From assembly GCF_965284335.1 (NCBI RefSeq), contig NZ_OZ260076.1: DNA of 64,000 nucleotides. One strand, written 5' to 3'. How positions within the stretch are numbered: position 1 is the stretch's first letter; every line of letters starts with the position of its first letter. Origin of the DNA: Tabrizicola_A sp965284335 (GTDB lineage Bacteria > Pseudomonadota > Alphaproteobacteria > Rhodobacterales > Rhodobacteraceae). The notes beneath the pieces were generated by a model. The model was not told the origin of the DNA. It saw only the letters and a list, made by a program, of their open reading frames with translations, and made no database searches. This document shows, piece by piece, positions 36,114 to 45,327 of the stretch. The position numbers were made by a program, and so were the translations under genes.

Positions 36114-38021
36114 TTACTTCCGCTTGTTGTTGCCCATGTCCTCGAAATCGGCGTCGATGATGTCATCATCCACGTCGCGCGGGGCATCGCCGTCGTCATT
36201 GCCACCTTCGGCGGCCTGCGCCTTGTAGATGGCCTCGCCCAGCTTCATCGCGGCTTCGGTCAGGTTCTGGATCGCACTCTTGATCTTGCCAGCATCATCG
36301 CCCTTCAGCGCCTCTTCCAAGGGCTGCATCGCCAATTCGATGGCCTCGACCGTGGACGGATCCACCTTGTCAGAATGCTCTTTCAGCGACTTTTGCGTCG
36401 AGTGCAGCAGGCTTTCGCCTTGGTTCTTGGTTTCCACCAGCTCGCGACGATCCTTGTCGGCTTCGGCATTGGCCTCGGCGTCCTTGATCATCTTTTCGAT
36501 ATCCTCATCCGACAGCCCGCCCGAGGCTTGGATGGTGATCGCCTGTTCGCGGTTGGTGCCCTTGTCCTTGGCCTTGACGGTCACGATGCCGTTGGCGTCG
36601 ATGTCAAAGGTCACCTCGATCTGCGGCATGCCGCGCGGCGCGGGCGGGATCTGTTCCAGATTGAACTGGCCCAGCATCTTGTTGTCCGCCGCCATTTCCC
36701 GCTCACCTTGGAACACACGCAGGGTCACGGCGTTCTGGTTGTCCTCGGCGGTCGAGAAGATCTGGCTCTTCTTGGTCGGGATCGTGGTGTTGCGGTCGAT
36801 CAGGCGGGTGAACACACCACCCAGCGTTTCGATACCCAAGGACAGCGGGGTCACGTCAAGAAGAACCACGTCCTTGACGTCGCCCTGCAGCACGCCCGCC
36901 TGAATAGCGGCACCGGCGGCCACGACTTCGTCAGGGTTCACGCCCTTGTGGGGTTCCTTGCCGAAGAACTTGGTCACTTCCTCGATCACGCGCGGCATAC
37001 GGGTCATACCGCCGACCAGCACAACCTCGTCGATGTCGGAAATCGACACGCCAGCGTCCTTGATGGCCGCTTGGCAGGGCTTGATCGACTTCTTGATCAG
37101 ATCCTCGACCAAGCTCTCCAGCTTGGCGCGGGTCAGCTTGACGACCAAGTGCAGCGGTTGCCCGGTGTTCTTGTCCATCGAGATGAACGGCTGGTTGATT
37201 TCGGTCTGCTGGCTGGACGAAAGCTCGATCTTGGCCTTTTCCGCCGCCTCTTTCAGACGCTGCAAGGCCATCTTGTCCAAGGACAGATCGACGCCATGCT
37301 CCTTTTTGAACTCATCCGCCAGATAGTTGACGATGCGCATGTCGAAATCTTCACCGCCAAGGAAGGTATCCCCGTTGGTGGATTTCACCTCGAACAACCC
37401 GTCGTCGATTTCCAGAATGGTGATATCAAAGGTGCCGCCGCCAAGGTCATAAACCGCGATGGTGCGCGATTCCTTGCGGTCAAGCCCATAGGCCAGCGCG
37501 GCCGCGGTCGGTTCGTTGATGATGCGCAGCACTTCCAGACCGGCGATCTTGCCCGCGTCCTTGGTGGCCTGACGCTGTGCGTCGTTGAAATAGGCAGGCA
37601 CCGTGATAACCGCCTGAGTGACGGTTTCACCCAGATAGGATTCAGCGGTTTCCTTCATCTTTTGCAGGATAAAAGCCGAAACCTGGCTTGGCGAATACTT
37701 CTCGCCGCGCACCTCAACCCAAGCATCGCCATTGCCGCCATTGACGATCTTGTAAGGCATATTCTTTTGATCTTTGACGATCACCGGATCATCAAAGCGG
37801 CGCCCGATCAGGCGCTTGACGGCGAACACGGTGTTCGCGGCGTTGGTGACAGCTTGGCGCTTGGCGGCTTGGCCGACCAGACGTTCACTTTCGGTGAAAC
37901 CGACGATCGAGGGCGTCGTGCGCGCGCCTTCTGCGTTTTCGATGATCCGGGGCTGCGAGCCGTCCATAATGGCAACGCAAGAGTTGGTCGTCCCGAGGTC
38001 AATACCAATGACTTTGGCCAT
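36114..38021 (-). CDS. dnaK: Chaperone DnaK (Hsp70)
   Basis: 635 residues. The N-terminal ATPase domain begins VIGIDLGTTNSCVAIMDG and includes VITVPAYFNDAQRQATKDAG, IAVYDLGGGTFDITIL and VLVGGMTRMPRV. The substrate domain (from about 390) shows DVTPLSLGIETLGG and QRVFQGE-like segments. The lid ends in an acidic tail (DDDIIDADFEDM). It is transcribed leftward with dnaJ behind a heat-shock-like promoter. Confidence 0.99.
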   Translation of the reverse strand: MAKVIGIDLGTTNSCVAIMDGSQPRIIENAEGARTTPSIVGFTESERLVGQAAKRQAVTNAANTVFAVKRLIGRRFDDPVIVKDQKNMPYKIVNGGNGDAWVEVRGEKYSPSQVSAFILQKMKETAESYLGETVTQAVITVPAYFNDAQRQATKDAGKIAGLEVLRIINEPTAAALAYGLDRKESRTIAVYDLGGGTFDITILEIDDGLFEVKSTNGDTFLGGEDFDMRIVNYLADEFKKEHGVDLSLDKMALQRLKEAAEKAKIELSSSQQTEINQPFISMDKNTGQPLHLVVKLTRAKLESLVEDLIKKSIKPCQAAIKDAGVSISDIDEVVLVGGMTRMPRVIEEVTKFFGKEPHKGVNPDEVVAAGAAIQAGVLQGDVKDVVLLDVTPLSLGIETLGGVFTRLIDRNTTIPTKKSQIFSTAEDNQNAVTLRVFQGEREMAADNKMLGQFNLEQIPPAPRGMPQIEVTFDIDANGIVTVKAKDKGTNREQAITIQASGGLSDEDIEKMIKDAEANAEADKDRRELVETKNQGESLLHSTQKSLKEHSDKVDPSTVEAIELAMQPLEEALKGDDAGKIKSAIQNLTEAAMKLGEAIYKAQAAEGGNDDGDAPRDVDDDIIDADFEDMGNNKRK

Positions 38022-38130
38022 GAGTGTCCCTTTCCTTAGGCGATGATGTGGGCGGAACCCAAGATGGCATCCCGACCCGATCCCATGTGAGACCCGAAAA
38101 AAGGCACCCGCCTGTTTCCGGCTTCCCGGC

Positions 38131-38161
38131 GTATATAGGGGGGGGCAATTGGGGCTGCAAG
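38131..38161 (-). promoter_or_regulatory. RpoH (sigma-32)-like promoter of dnaK
   Basis: On the minus strand, CTTGCA (38161-38156) is followed after 14 bases by CCCCTATATAC (38141-38131). This matches the CTTG and CCCCATAT-like boxes of sigma-32 promoters. It lies about 110 bases upstream of the dnaK start. The whole 250-base gap to the next gene shows no coding frame of note. Confidence 0.5.
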
Positions 38162-38271
38162 CGGGCTGAGCGTATTGCAGTCACAAGAATCTTCGGAAAA
38201 TCGACAGCACTGTCGTGAAGAGGCCGCAGCCCGAGCCCATAGGCGCGCCACCCTGCCCGCCAAATCTGGGC

Positions 38272-39096
38272 TTAACGCTTGGCGTTCCAACTGGCCGAGA
38301 TGTGCTTTTCTGTATAGCGTTCCGCCATCAGCCCGATCACGATCAACACAAAGGTGGTGATCACCGGATAGAGCGCCGATGTGTAACGCGGATCATAGTT
38401 CAAGAACATGAAACCGCGCGTCTGGTCTATGCAATGGAACAGCGGGTTCCACATAAAGATCGCCAAAATATGCGAGGGCGTCATATTGGCCACAAACATC
38501 TTGCCCGAAAACACCATATTGGCGCGGGTATAGGCGGTGGTTGCGATGGTGAAAAAGTCAGGCGCCCAAGGGGTTGCGGCCTTGAAAATCAGGCCGATGC
38601 CGATGCCAGACGACCATGACAAGATATACATCGCCGCCACCCCCACCGGCTGATCGATGGTGATCGGCGTCCACAGCGTGTGATAGCCAAACAAGATCAC
38701 CGCCGCCGACAGGGTTTGCAGATAGAGCGCCGAAAGCGCTGCCGCCGACACCGAAACGATGGTGTTCATCGGCGCATGTTTCATCATGGCCGAAGTGGGA
38801 CCATCCGCGCCGGACACCGCCTTGATGGTCTTGGAATGGGTCATAAAGCTAAAGATGCCCGACATGATATACAGGATGAAATCACCCCGAACCTGTGTGC
38901 CAATGCCGCGCCCGATCAGGCTGAACATCAGCACCATCACCCCGATACCCACCAGTGACTGCGCAATCGACACCAAAAGGCCGATAATGGCATTGCCGTT
39001 TGATTTGCGCACATGGCGCACCGTGGCATGAAAAATCAGCTCTAGAAACGCAACTGTGCTGCCAATACGGGTGCGCGGCACGCTGGGTTGAAACAT
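38272..39096 (-). CDS. ABC-2 type permease, polysaccharide-export family
   Basis: 274 residues from the ATG at 39096, which has GAGG eight bases upstream; starts at 39105 and 39102 are too close to it. Six hydrophobic segments and the ABC-2 pattern (FLELIFHATVRHVRKSNGNAI at the front, FMWNPLFHCIDQTRGFMFLNYDPRYTSALYP near the end) fit KpsM/Wzm-like exporters of capsule or O-antigen chains. The partner ATPase gene is not adjacent. It diverges from cysQ and the kdsB-glycosyltransferase group. Confidence 0.85.
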   Translation of the reverse strand: MFQPSVPRTRIGSTVAFLELIFHATVRHVRKSNGNAIIGLLVSIAQSLVGIGVMVLMFSLIGRGIGTQVRGDFILYIMSGIFSFMTHSKTIKAVSGADGPTSAMMKHAPMNTIVSVSAAALSALYLQTLSAAVILFGYHTLWTPITIDQPVGVAAMYILSWSSGIGIGLIFKAATPWAPDFFTIATTAYTRANMVFSGKMFVANMTPSHILAIFMWNPLFHCIDQTRGFMFLNYDPRYTSALYPVITTFVLIVIGLMAERYTEKHISASWNAKR

Positions 39097-39229
39097 CTGC
39101 ATCACCTCACGCGGGGTCGGGGCCCCGTTTACAATGGAAATCTTGCTGTTCCCTTATCAAGGCATGATAAAGGCGAGGTCATGTTTAATCAACGCCAAGG
39201 GCGATTTTGCCCTGCTTAAAGGACCGACC

Positions 39230-40024
39230 ATGGATTTCGACCGCCTGATTCCGATCATCCGCCGCCTTGCCCTTGAGGCCGGCGACCGCATCATGGAGGT
39301 CTACAACGGCCCCGATTTCGAGGTGAAATCCAAAAGCGATGCCAGCCCGGTGACCGAGGCCGACGAGGCCGCCGATGCCATCATCTCGGCTGGTCTCAGG
39401 GCCGAATTTCCCGATGTGGTCCTGATCACCGAAGAACAGGCCGCCAGCCACGCACTAACCGCACAGACCTTTTTCATCGTCGATCCGCTGGATGGAACCA
39501 AGGAATTCGTCCAGCGCCGGGGCGATTTCACGGTGAACATCGCCTATGTCGAAAACGGCGTGCCGCTGCGCGGGGTGGTCTATGCCCCGGCGCGGGGAAG
39601 GCTGTTTTATACCCTTGCCGATGGGTCGTCGGTCGAGGAAACAGGCGCTTTGGACAAGGTCAGAGCGGGGGCGACCCGCGCCATTTCGGTGTCAAAGCCC
39701 GACAACGCGGGCTTGATGGTGGTGGCGTCGAAATCGCACCGGGACGCTGCGACCGATGACTACATCGGCAAATACGCCTGCAAGGATATGAAATCGGCAG
39801 GCTCCAGCCTGAAATTCTGTCTGGTGGCAACGGGCGAGGCCGATCTTTACCCCCGCCTTGGCCGCACCATGGAATGGGACACGGCCGCAGGCGATGCGGT
39901 GTTGCGCGGTGCAGGCGGCCATGTGGTGCGCTTTGACGACCACACCCCCTTGGCCTATGGCAAGCCCGGCTGGGATAACCCCTTCTTCATCGCCCATGCC
40001 CCCGGAGTTCAGCTCAAGAAATGA
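39230..40024 (+). CDS. cysQ: 3'(2'),5'-bisphosphate nucleotidase CysQ-like
   Basis: 264 residues from the ATG at 39230 behind AAAGGA. The inositol-monophosphatase superfamily metal motifs are present: LITEEQ (Glu pair), DPLDGTKEF, and MEWDTAAGDAVL near the C-terminus. CysQ removes 3'-phosphoadenosine 5'-phosphate made during sulfate assimilation or sulfation. Here it is coupled (ATGA) to kdsB, which is common in Rhodobacteraceae envelope clusters and hints at sulfated glycans or simple operon convenience. Confidence 0.9.
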   Translation: MDFDRLIPIIRRLALEAGDRIMEVYNGPDFEVKSKSDASPVTEADEAADAIISAGLRAEFPDVVLITEEQAASHALTAQTFFIVDPLDGTKEFVQRRGDFTVNIAYVENGVPLRGVVYAPARGRLFYTLADGSSVEETGALDKVRAGATRAISVSKPDNAGLMVVASKSHRDAATDDYIGKYACKDMKSAGSSLKFCLVATGEADLYPRLGRTMEWDTAAGDAVLRGAGGHVVRFDDHTPLAYGKPGWDNPFFIAHAPGVQLKK

Positions 40025-40809
40025 CCACGCTCATCGCCATTCCCGCCCGCTATGCCTCCACCCGCTATCCGGGCAAGCCTTTGGTGTCCTTGAAAGGCCC
40101 CGATGGTGAGAAAACCCTGATCCGCCGCAGCTGGGAGGCCGCAATGGCCGTCAAGGGCGCAGATCGCGTCGTGGTGGCCACCGATGATGACCGCATCCGC
40201 ACCCATGCCGAAGGGTTCGGGGCCGAGGTGGTGATGACCTCGTCCGATGCGCAGAACGGCACCGAACGCTGCGCCGAGGTGGCGGCCAAGCTGCCGGGCT
40301 TTGACGTGGTGGTGAACCTGCAAGGCGACGCGCCGCTGACGCCTGCATGGTTCGTTGAGGACCTTGTGCGCGGCCTTCTGGCCGACCCCGGCGCCGATAT
40401 CGCCACACCCGTGTTGCGCTGCGATGGCCGGGCGCTGAATGGCTTTCTGGCCGACCGCCGGGCGGGCCGGGTGGGCGGCACCACGGCGGTCTTTGGGGCC
40501 GGGATGCGGGGGCTTTATTTCTCGAAAGAGGTGATCCCCTATACCGGCAAAACCTATGCCGATGATGCGATGACCCCGGTGTTTCACCATGTTGGCGTCT
40601 ATGCCTATCGCCCGGCGGCACTGGCGGCCTATCCCACCTGGCCCATTGGCCCCTTGGAGACGCTCGAGGGGTTGGAGCAGTTGCGGTTCTTGGAAAACGG
40701 GCGGCAGGTTCTGTGCGTTGAGGTTCAGGCCAAGGGTCGTCAGTTCTGGGAGTTGAACAACCCCTCGGACGTGCCGGTGATCGAGGCCATGATGGCAGAG
40801 ATGGGATGA
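40021..40809 (+). CDS. kdsB: 3-deoxy-manno-octulosonate cytidylyltransferase
   Basis: 262 residues. It activates Kdo as CMP-Kdo for lipid A inner core assembly. Signatures: ARYASTRYPGKPL (nucleotide loop), VATDDDRI, TSSDAQNGTERCAEV, NLQGDAPLTPAW, and the late VFHHVGVYAYRPAAL with EVQAKGRQFWELNNPSD. Its start overlaps cysQ and its stop overlaps the next glycosyltransferase (ATGA both times). Confidence 0.92.
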   Translation: MTTLIAIPARYASTRYPGKPLVSLKGPDGEKTLIRRSWEAAMAVKGADRVVVATDDDRIRTHAEGFGAEVVMTSSDAQNGTERCAEVAAKLPGFDVVVNLQGDAPLTPAWFVEDLVRGLLADPGADIATPVLRCDGRALNGFLADRRAGRVGGTTAVFGAGMRGLYFSKEVIPYTGKTYADDAMTPVFHHVGVYAYRPAALAAYPTWPIGPLETLEGLEQLRFLENGRQVLCVEVQAKGRQFWELNNPSDVPVIEAMMAEMG

Positions 40810-42017
40810 CCCTAGCCGCCGCCAGCGTCATCGTCGTCAGCCGCCACCGCGCGGCGGCGCTGGGGCGCTGTCTTTTGGCGCTGGCCCAACAGGACCACCC
40901 GCAGATCGAGGTGATTGTCGTGGCCGATCCCGCCGGGATTGACGCGGCCAAGGCCACGGGGCTGGTGCTAAAGCTTGTTGCCTTCGATGAGGCCAATATC
41001 TCGGCCGCCCGAAATCTGGGGCTGGGCATGGCCAGCGGTGAGATCGTGGCCTTCATCGACGATGATGCGGTGGCCGAACCTACGTGGCTGTCGCGGCTTT
41101 GTGCCGCCTTTGGCAACCCGCAGGTGGTGGCCGCAACGGGCTTTGTGCGGGGCCGCAACGGGATTTCCTTTCAATGGAAGGCCTGCGAGGTGGATGCCCT
41201 TGGCCTTGACCACCCGCTGCCCGACCATGCCGCCACCTACCCCGGCACGCCCACCCGCGCGGTCAAGACCCAAGGCACCAACTGCGCCTTTCGCCGGGAG
41301 GCGCTCTTGTCGATCGGCGGGTTTGATCCGGCCTTGCGCTTCTATCTCGATGAGGCGGATGTGAACCTGCGGCTGGCCGGGCAGGGGCTGACGGCGGTGG
41401 TCCCCGACGCGCAGGTGCATCACGGCTTTGCCGCCAGCGACCGCCGCCGCGAGGACCGCGTGCCAACCTCGCTGCACGAGATTGCCGCCAGCATCGCGGT
41501 GTTCCTGCGCCGCCATGCGCCAAATGCGCTGGAGGCCGAAACCATCCCCGCCATCGACGCCCAGCGCCGCCGTGTCGCCGATCTTGCCCGCGCGGGCCGG
41601 ATTTCTGGTGCCGAGGCCGAGGCGCTTTTGGCCAGTCTGGCGACAGGATGGGATGAGGGCATGGCCCGCCGACTGACACAGCCAATCGCAATCCCAGAAC
41701 CACATGCCAGCTTTTTACCGCTTCCCGGCACGGGCCCACGGTCAGGCACGCTGCTCGCAGGGCGCATCTGGCAACAGGCCCGCCTTTTGCGCGAGGCCGA
41801 GGAAGCGCGGGCCATGGGCCGAATCGTCAGCGTAATCTGCCTGTCCCCCACCCCCCGCGCCCACAGGATGCAATTCACCGACAAGGGAATTTGGCTGCAA
41901 AGCGGCGGCTTATTTGGTTGCTCCACACGCAACGGTGCCCGGTTCCGGCTCACACCATTTTCTCATCGCATCGCCGAAGAAAAAGCGCGAATTTCCGCGT
42001 TCCGCCCGGTCGGTTAA
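40806..42017 (+). CDS. Family 2 glycosyltransferase
   Basis: 403 residues. A GT-A nucleotide-sugar domain covers about 1-230: ASVIVVSRHRAAALGRCL, NISAARNLGLGMASGEIVAFIDDDA (DDD metal site), TNCAFRREALLSIGGFDPALRFYLDEADVNLRL. The C-terminal 170 residues have no clear domain and contain many Ala/Arg-rich helices. It is coupled to kdsB. The donor and acceptor are unknown; LPS core or surface glycan is likely from context. Confidence 0.87.
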   Translation: MTLAAASVIVVSRHRAAALGRCLLALAQQDHPQIEVIVVADPAGIDAAKATGLVLKLVAFDEANISAARNLGLGMASGEIVAFIDDDAVAEPTWLSRLCAAFGNPQVVAATGFVRGRNGISFQWKACEVDALGLDHPLPDHAATYPGTPTRAVKTQGTNCAFRREALLSIGGFDPALRFYLDEADVNLRLAGQGLTAVVPDAQVHHGFAASDRRREDRVPTSLHEIAASIAVFLRRHAPNALEAETIPAIDAQRRRVADLARAGRISGAEAEALLASLATGWDEGMARRLTQPIAIPEPHASFLPLPGTGPRSGTLLAGRIWQQARLLREAEEARAMGRIVSVICLSPTPRAHRMQFTDKGIWLQSGGLFGCSTRNGARFRLTPFSHRIAEEKARISAFRPVG

Positions 42018-42177
42018 GGCCCGGCAGAAACTCAAAATTCCCCCACCCCGGCGCCGTTTTGTGCTCAATGCGTCAACAATTGCCCATGATACGCCATGCT
42101 TTGGACAAATTCTGTGTTATAGGCTGAGATGTGCTGTTAGCATGACGGCAAAATTTATTTGAACGAAAGTAATTGAG

Positions 42178-43071
42178 ATGAAGCCGAAGAAAGTCACCAA
42201 GGCGGTGTTCCCTGTTGCAGGCATGGGCACGCGGTTTTTGCCGGCAACCAAATCGATCCCCAAAGAAATCATGACGCTGGTTGACCGGCCCCTGATCCAA
42301 TGCGCCATTGATGAGGCGCGCGCGGCCGGGATCAAGGAATTCATCTTCGTCACCTCCAAAGGCAAATCGGCGCTTGAGGATTATTTCGATCACTCGCCCG
42401 AGTTGGAAAGCACGCTGCGCAAGGCGGGCAAGGATGACCTTCTAGAAATCCTGAAGGAAACCAATATGGATTCCGGCGCGATTGCCTATCTGCGCCAAAA
42501 CCGCCCCATGGGTCTGGGCCATGCCGTCTGGTGCGCCCGCCGCCTGATCGGGGATGAGCCTTTTGCCGTTCTATTGCCCGATGACGTGATCGCCGCCGAA
42601 AAGCCCTGCCTTCAGCAAATGATCGAAGCCTATGAGCAAACCGGCGGCAATATGGTTGCCGCGATGGAGGTCGCGCCGGCCAAGACGTCCAGCTATGGGA
42701 TCTTGGACATTGCCGAAGATATGGGTGCCATCGTGCAGGCCAAGGGCATGGTGGAAAAACCGAAAGCCGCAGATGCACCCTCCAATCTGGCGGTGATCGG
42801 GCGTTATATTTTGCAGCCCAAGGTTCTGAACAACCTTAACAAGCTCAAGCAAGGCGCGGGCGGTGAAATCCAACTGACCGACGCCATCGCCGAGGAAACC
42901 CGCGACGGCAAGGTCTATGGCTATCGCTTCCGGGGCCAGCGCTATGACTGCGGCTCAAAATCGGGTTTCTTGCAGGCTACCGTGGCCTTTGGCCTTGCCC
43001 GCCCCGATCTGCGCGATGAATTTGGGACCTATCTTCAGGACCTGATGGCCATGCAAAAGGCTGCGCAGTAA
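42178..43071 (+). CDS. galU: UTP-glucose-1-phosphate uridylyltransferase
   Basis: 297 residues, typical GalU length. Signatures: AVFPVAGMGTRFLPATKSIPKEI (nucleotide loop), QNRPMGLGHAVWCAR, LPDDVI, VEKPKA and the C-terminal GQRYDCGSKSGFLQA. It makes UDP-glucose for glycans. The 160 bases upstream are AT-richer than the surroundings and should hold its promoter; no confident boxes are assigned. It is followed three bases later by a GT4 gene. Confidence 0.96.
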   Translation: MKPKKVTKAVFPVAGMGTRFLPATKSIPKEIMTLVDRPLIQCAIDEARAAGIKEFIFVTSKGKSALEDYFDHSPELESTLRKAGKDDLLEILKETNMDSGAIAYLRQNRPMGLGHAVWCARRLIGDEPFAVLLPDDVIAAEKPCLQQMIEAYEQTGGNMVAAMEVAPAKTSSYGILDIAEDMGAIVQAKGMVEKPKAADAPSNLAVIGRYILQPKVLNNLNKLKQGAGGEIQLTDAIAEETRDGKVYGYRFRGQRYDCGSKSGFLQATVAFGLARPDLRDEFGTYLQDLMAMQKAAQ

Positions 43072-43074
43072 CAG

Positions 43075-44274
43075 GTGGTTGCGGCCCGGCTTCTTGATCT
43101 GACCCGGCTGGTGTCGCGGCTGGGGCGCGGACCGATGACCGGGATTGACCGGGTTGAACAGGCCTATCTGACGCATCTTTTGGCACAAGATGCCCCGCTT
43201 TACGGGCTTGTGCGCACGGGCGCGGGCTTTTTGCTGTTGGACCCGGCTGGATGCGCGGGTTTCGCAAAGCTCTGCGCTACGCCTTCGAACTTGCCCAGCG
43301 CTGATCTTCTGTCGCGCCTGATGCACCGCCACGATCTAACGCGCGCGCGCGCCGAAACGGCAGCGCGCCAATTGGCCTTGGCCCGCGCGGTCAGGCCGGG
43401 CCTGCCTCGCCTTTTGCGCCATGTGCCACGCGGTGCCAGCTATATGAATGTCGGCCATGCGAACCTTGCCGCAAAGACGCTGTCATGCCTGTCATCGCAA
43501 GGCTTTCGCGTCACGGTGATTGTGCATGACACCATCCCGCTGGATCACCCCGAATTCGCCCGCCCCGGCACGGTGGCCCCCTTTCGCAAAAAGCTGGCCG
43601 CCGTCTCGGCCCATGCCAGCCAGATCCTCCACCTCAGCCATGCCACACAGGCCCAGACCGAGGCGCAACTGGCCCGGCTTGGGCGCGTCCCACCCGGCCA
43701 TGTTGCGCCGCTTGGGGTGGAAACCGCGCGCCCTGACCCTGCCCAACTGCCACCCGGTCTGAACCTGACAGCGCCCTATTTCGTGACCCTTGGCACGATC
43801 GAACCGCGCAAGAACCATGCGCTTTTGCTCGATGTCTGGGAGCGGCTTCCACACCCTGCCCCGCAGCTTTACATCGTCGGCAACCGGGGCTGGGCGGACC
43901 CTGCCCTTTTGACGCGGCTTGATGCCCTGCCAGCAGATGGCCCGATCAAACTGCTGCACGGGCTGCCCGATGCCGCCGTCATGGCCCTTGTGCAAGGGGC
44001 CCGCGCCCTCTTGGCCCCCTCGCGCGCCGAGGGCTTTGGCCTGCCCCCACTCGAGGCCGCCAGCCTTGGCACAGCCGTCATTGCCGCTGATCTGGCGGTC
44101 ACGCGCGAACTCCTTGGAAACAAGGCAGTTTACCTGCCTGCCTTGGACCTGTATCCTTGGGTCGAGACGATTGCGCGACAGACGATCCAACCGCAAATCT
44201 TTGGCCAACAAACCGATTGGACGCCCCCGACATGGGCGGCGCATTTCAAGACGGTCTTAAGCCTTGGATGTTAG
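43075..44274 (+). CDS. Family 4-type glycosyltransferase
   Basis: 399 residues from a GTG three bases after galU. The GT-B C-terminal domain is clear: PYFVTLGTIEPRKNH, LYIVGNRGWADPALLTRL, IKLLHGLPDAAVMALVQGARALLAPSRAEGFGLPPLEAASLGTAVIAADLAVTRE. The Glu in SRAEGFGLP is the family's donor-site acid. The N-terminal domain contains a GPMTGIDRVEQAYLTHLL segment found in GT4 proteins of surface polysaccharide loci. It probably uses a nucleotide sugar from this pathway. Confidence 0.88.
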   Translation: MVAARLLDLTRLVSRLGRGPMTGIDRVEQAYLTHLLAQDAPLYGLVRTGAGFLLLDPAGCAGFAKLCATPSNLPSADLLSRLMHRHDLTRARAETAARQLALARAVRPGLPRLLRHVPRGASYMNVGHANLAAKTLSCLSSQGFRVTVIVHDTIPLDHPEFARPGTVAPFRKKLAAVSAHASQILHLSHATQAQTEAQLARLGRVPPGHVAPLGVETARPDPAQLPPGLNLTAPYFVTLGTIEPRKNHALLLDVWERLPHPAPQLYIVGNRGWADPALLTRLDALPADGPIKLLHGLPDAAVMALVQGARALLAPSRAEGFGLPPLEAASLGTAVIAADLAVTRELLGNKAVYLPALDLYPWVETIARQTIQPQIFGQQTDWTPPTWAAHFKTVLSLGC

Positions 44275-44316
44275 GCTTGGCCTCGCGTCGTTGTTTTCAG
44301 GCAGGAATTTTTTGGG

Positions 44317-45327
44317 TTGAGCATTTTTTCAAGATATATGTTGCGGCTTGCGCGCAAACGCTGGCTGTTTCGCGCCTTTCGCAAACGTCGCGAATTGCGC
44401 GGCATTGCCGATCGCACCAGCGCCATCTCAAGCGATGCGATTCTGCTTTATTCGACCATTCGCAACGAACGTGTGCGCCTGCCGTTCTTTCTGCGCTATT
44501 ATCGTGACATGGGGATCAACCATTTCCTGATCGTCGATAACGACAGCGATGATGGCAGCCGCGAATATCTGGCTGAACAGCCCGATGTCTCGCTTTGGTC
44601 CACCAAGCACAGCTATAAGCGCGCCCGCTTCGGGGTGGATTGGCTGAACTGGCTGCAAATGAAATACGGCCACAACCATTGGTGCCTTGTGGTCGATCCA
44701 GACGAGTTTTTCGTCTACCCGTTCTGCGATACACGCCCCCTGCGCGCGCTGACCGACTGGCTGGATGCCTCCTCGATCAAATCCTTTTCGGCGATGCTTT
44801 TGGACATGTATCCCAAAGGCCCCTTTGACGCCCAACCCTATCATGAGGGGCAGGATCCCTTTGAAATCGCCCAATGGTTTGACAGCGGCAATTACACCAT
44901 TCAGCGCAACCGCAAATACGGCAACCTGTGGATTCAGGGCGGCCCACGGGCGCGCATGTTCTTTCCCGACCTGCCCGAGCGTGCCCCTGCCCTGAACAAG
45001 GTGCCCTTGGTGCGCTGGAACCGGTCCTATGCCTATGCCTCCTCCACCCACATGCTTTTGCCGCGCGGGCTCAATCAGGTCTATGACGAATGGGGCGGGG
45101 AAAAGGCGTCGGGCGTTTTGCTGCATGCCAAGTTCCTTGATACCTTTGCCCACAAGGCCGAGGAAGAGATGGAACGCCGCCAGCACTATGCCAACAGCCA
45201 TGAATACCGCGCCTATCGGGCGGCCACCGCCAAACAGCCCGATCTGTGGTGCAAATGGTCTGAGAAATACATCAACTGGCGGCAGCTTGAGATTCTGGGC
45301 CTCATGTCCAAGGGGAACTGGGCATGA
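44317..45327 (+). CDS. Glycosyltransferase family 2 / GT92-like protein
   Basis: 336 residues from a TTG at 44317, with an AGGA-rich stretch upstream; an ATG at 44338 is possible. The GT-A pattern is LYSTIRNERVRLPFFLRYYRDMGINHFLIVDNDSDDGSREYL, then WCLVVDPDEFFVYP with the DxD-like metal site, resembling Glyco_tranf_2_4 (PF13704). It has no membrane segment. It overlaps the next gene by ATGA. A TTG start implies modest expression. Confidence 0.82.
   Translation: MSIFSRYMLRLARKRWLFRAFRKRRELRGIADRTSAISSDAILLYSTIRNERVRLPFFLRYYRDMGINHFLIVDNDSDDGSREYLAEQPDVSLWSTKHSYKRARFGVDWLNWLQMKYGHNHWCLVVDPDEFFVYPFCDTRPLRALTDWLDASSIKSFSAMLLDMYPKGPFDAQPYHEGQDPFEIAQWFDSGNYTIQRNRKYGNLWIQGGPRARMFFPDLPERAPALNKVPLVRWNRSYAYASSTHMLLPRGLNQVYDEWGGEKASGVLLHAKFLDTFAHKAEEEMERRQHYANSHEYRAYRAATAKQPDLWCKWSEKYINWRQLEILGLMSKGNWA

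Noticed and set aside
44275..44337. Frameshift or lost start in the GT92-like gene
   Set aside because: The TTG at 44317 with upstream AGGA is adequate, and the protein aligns to its motifs from the first residues.
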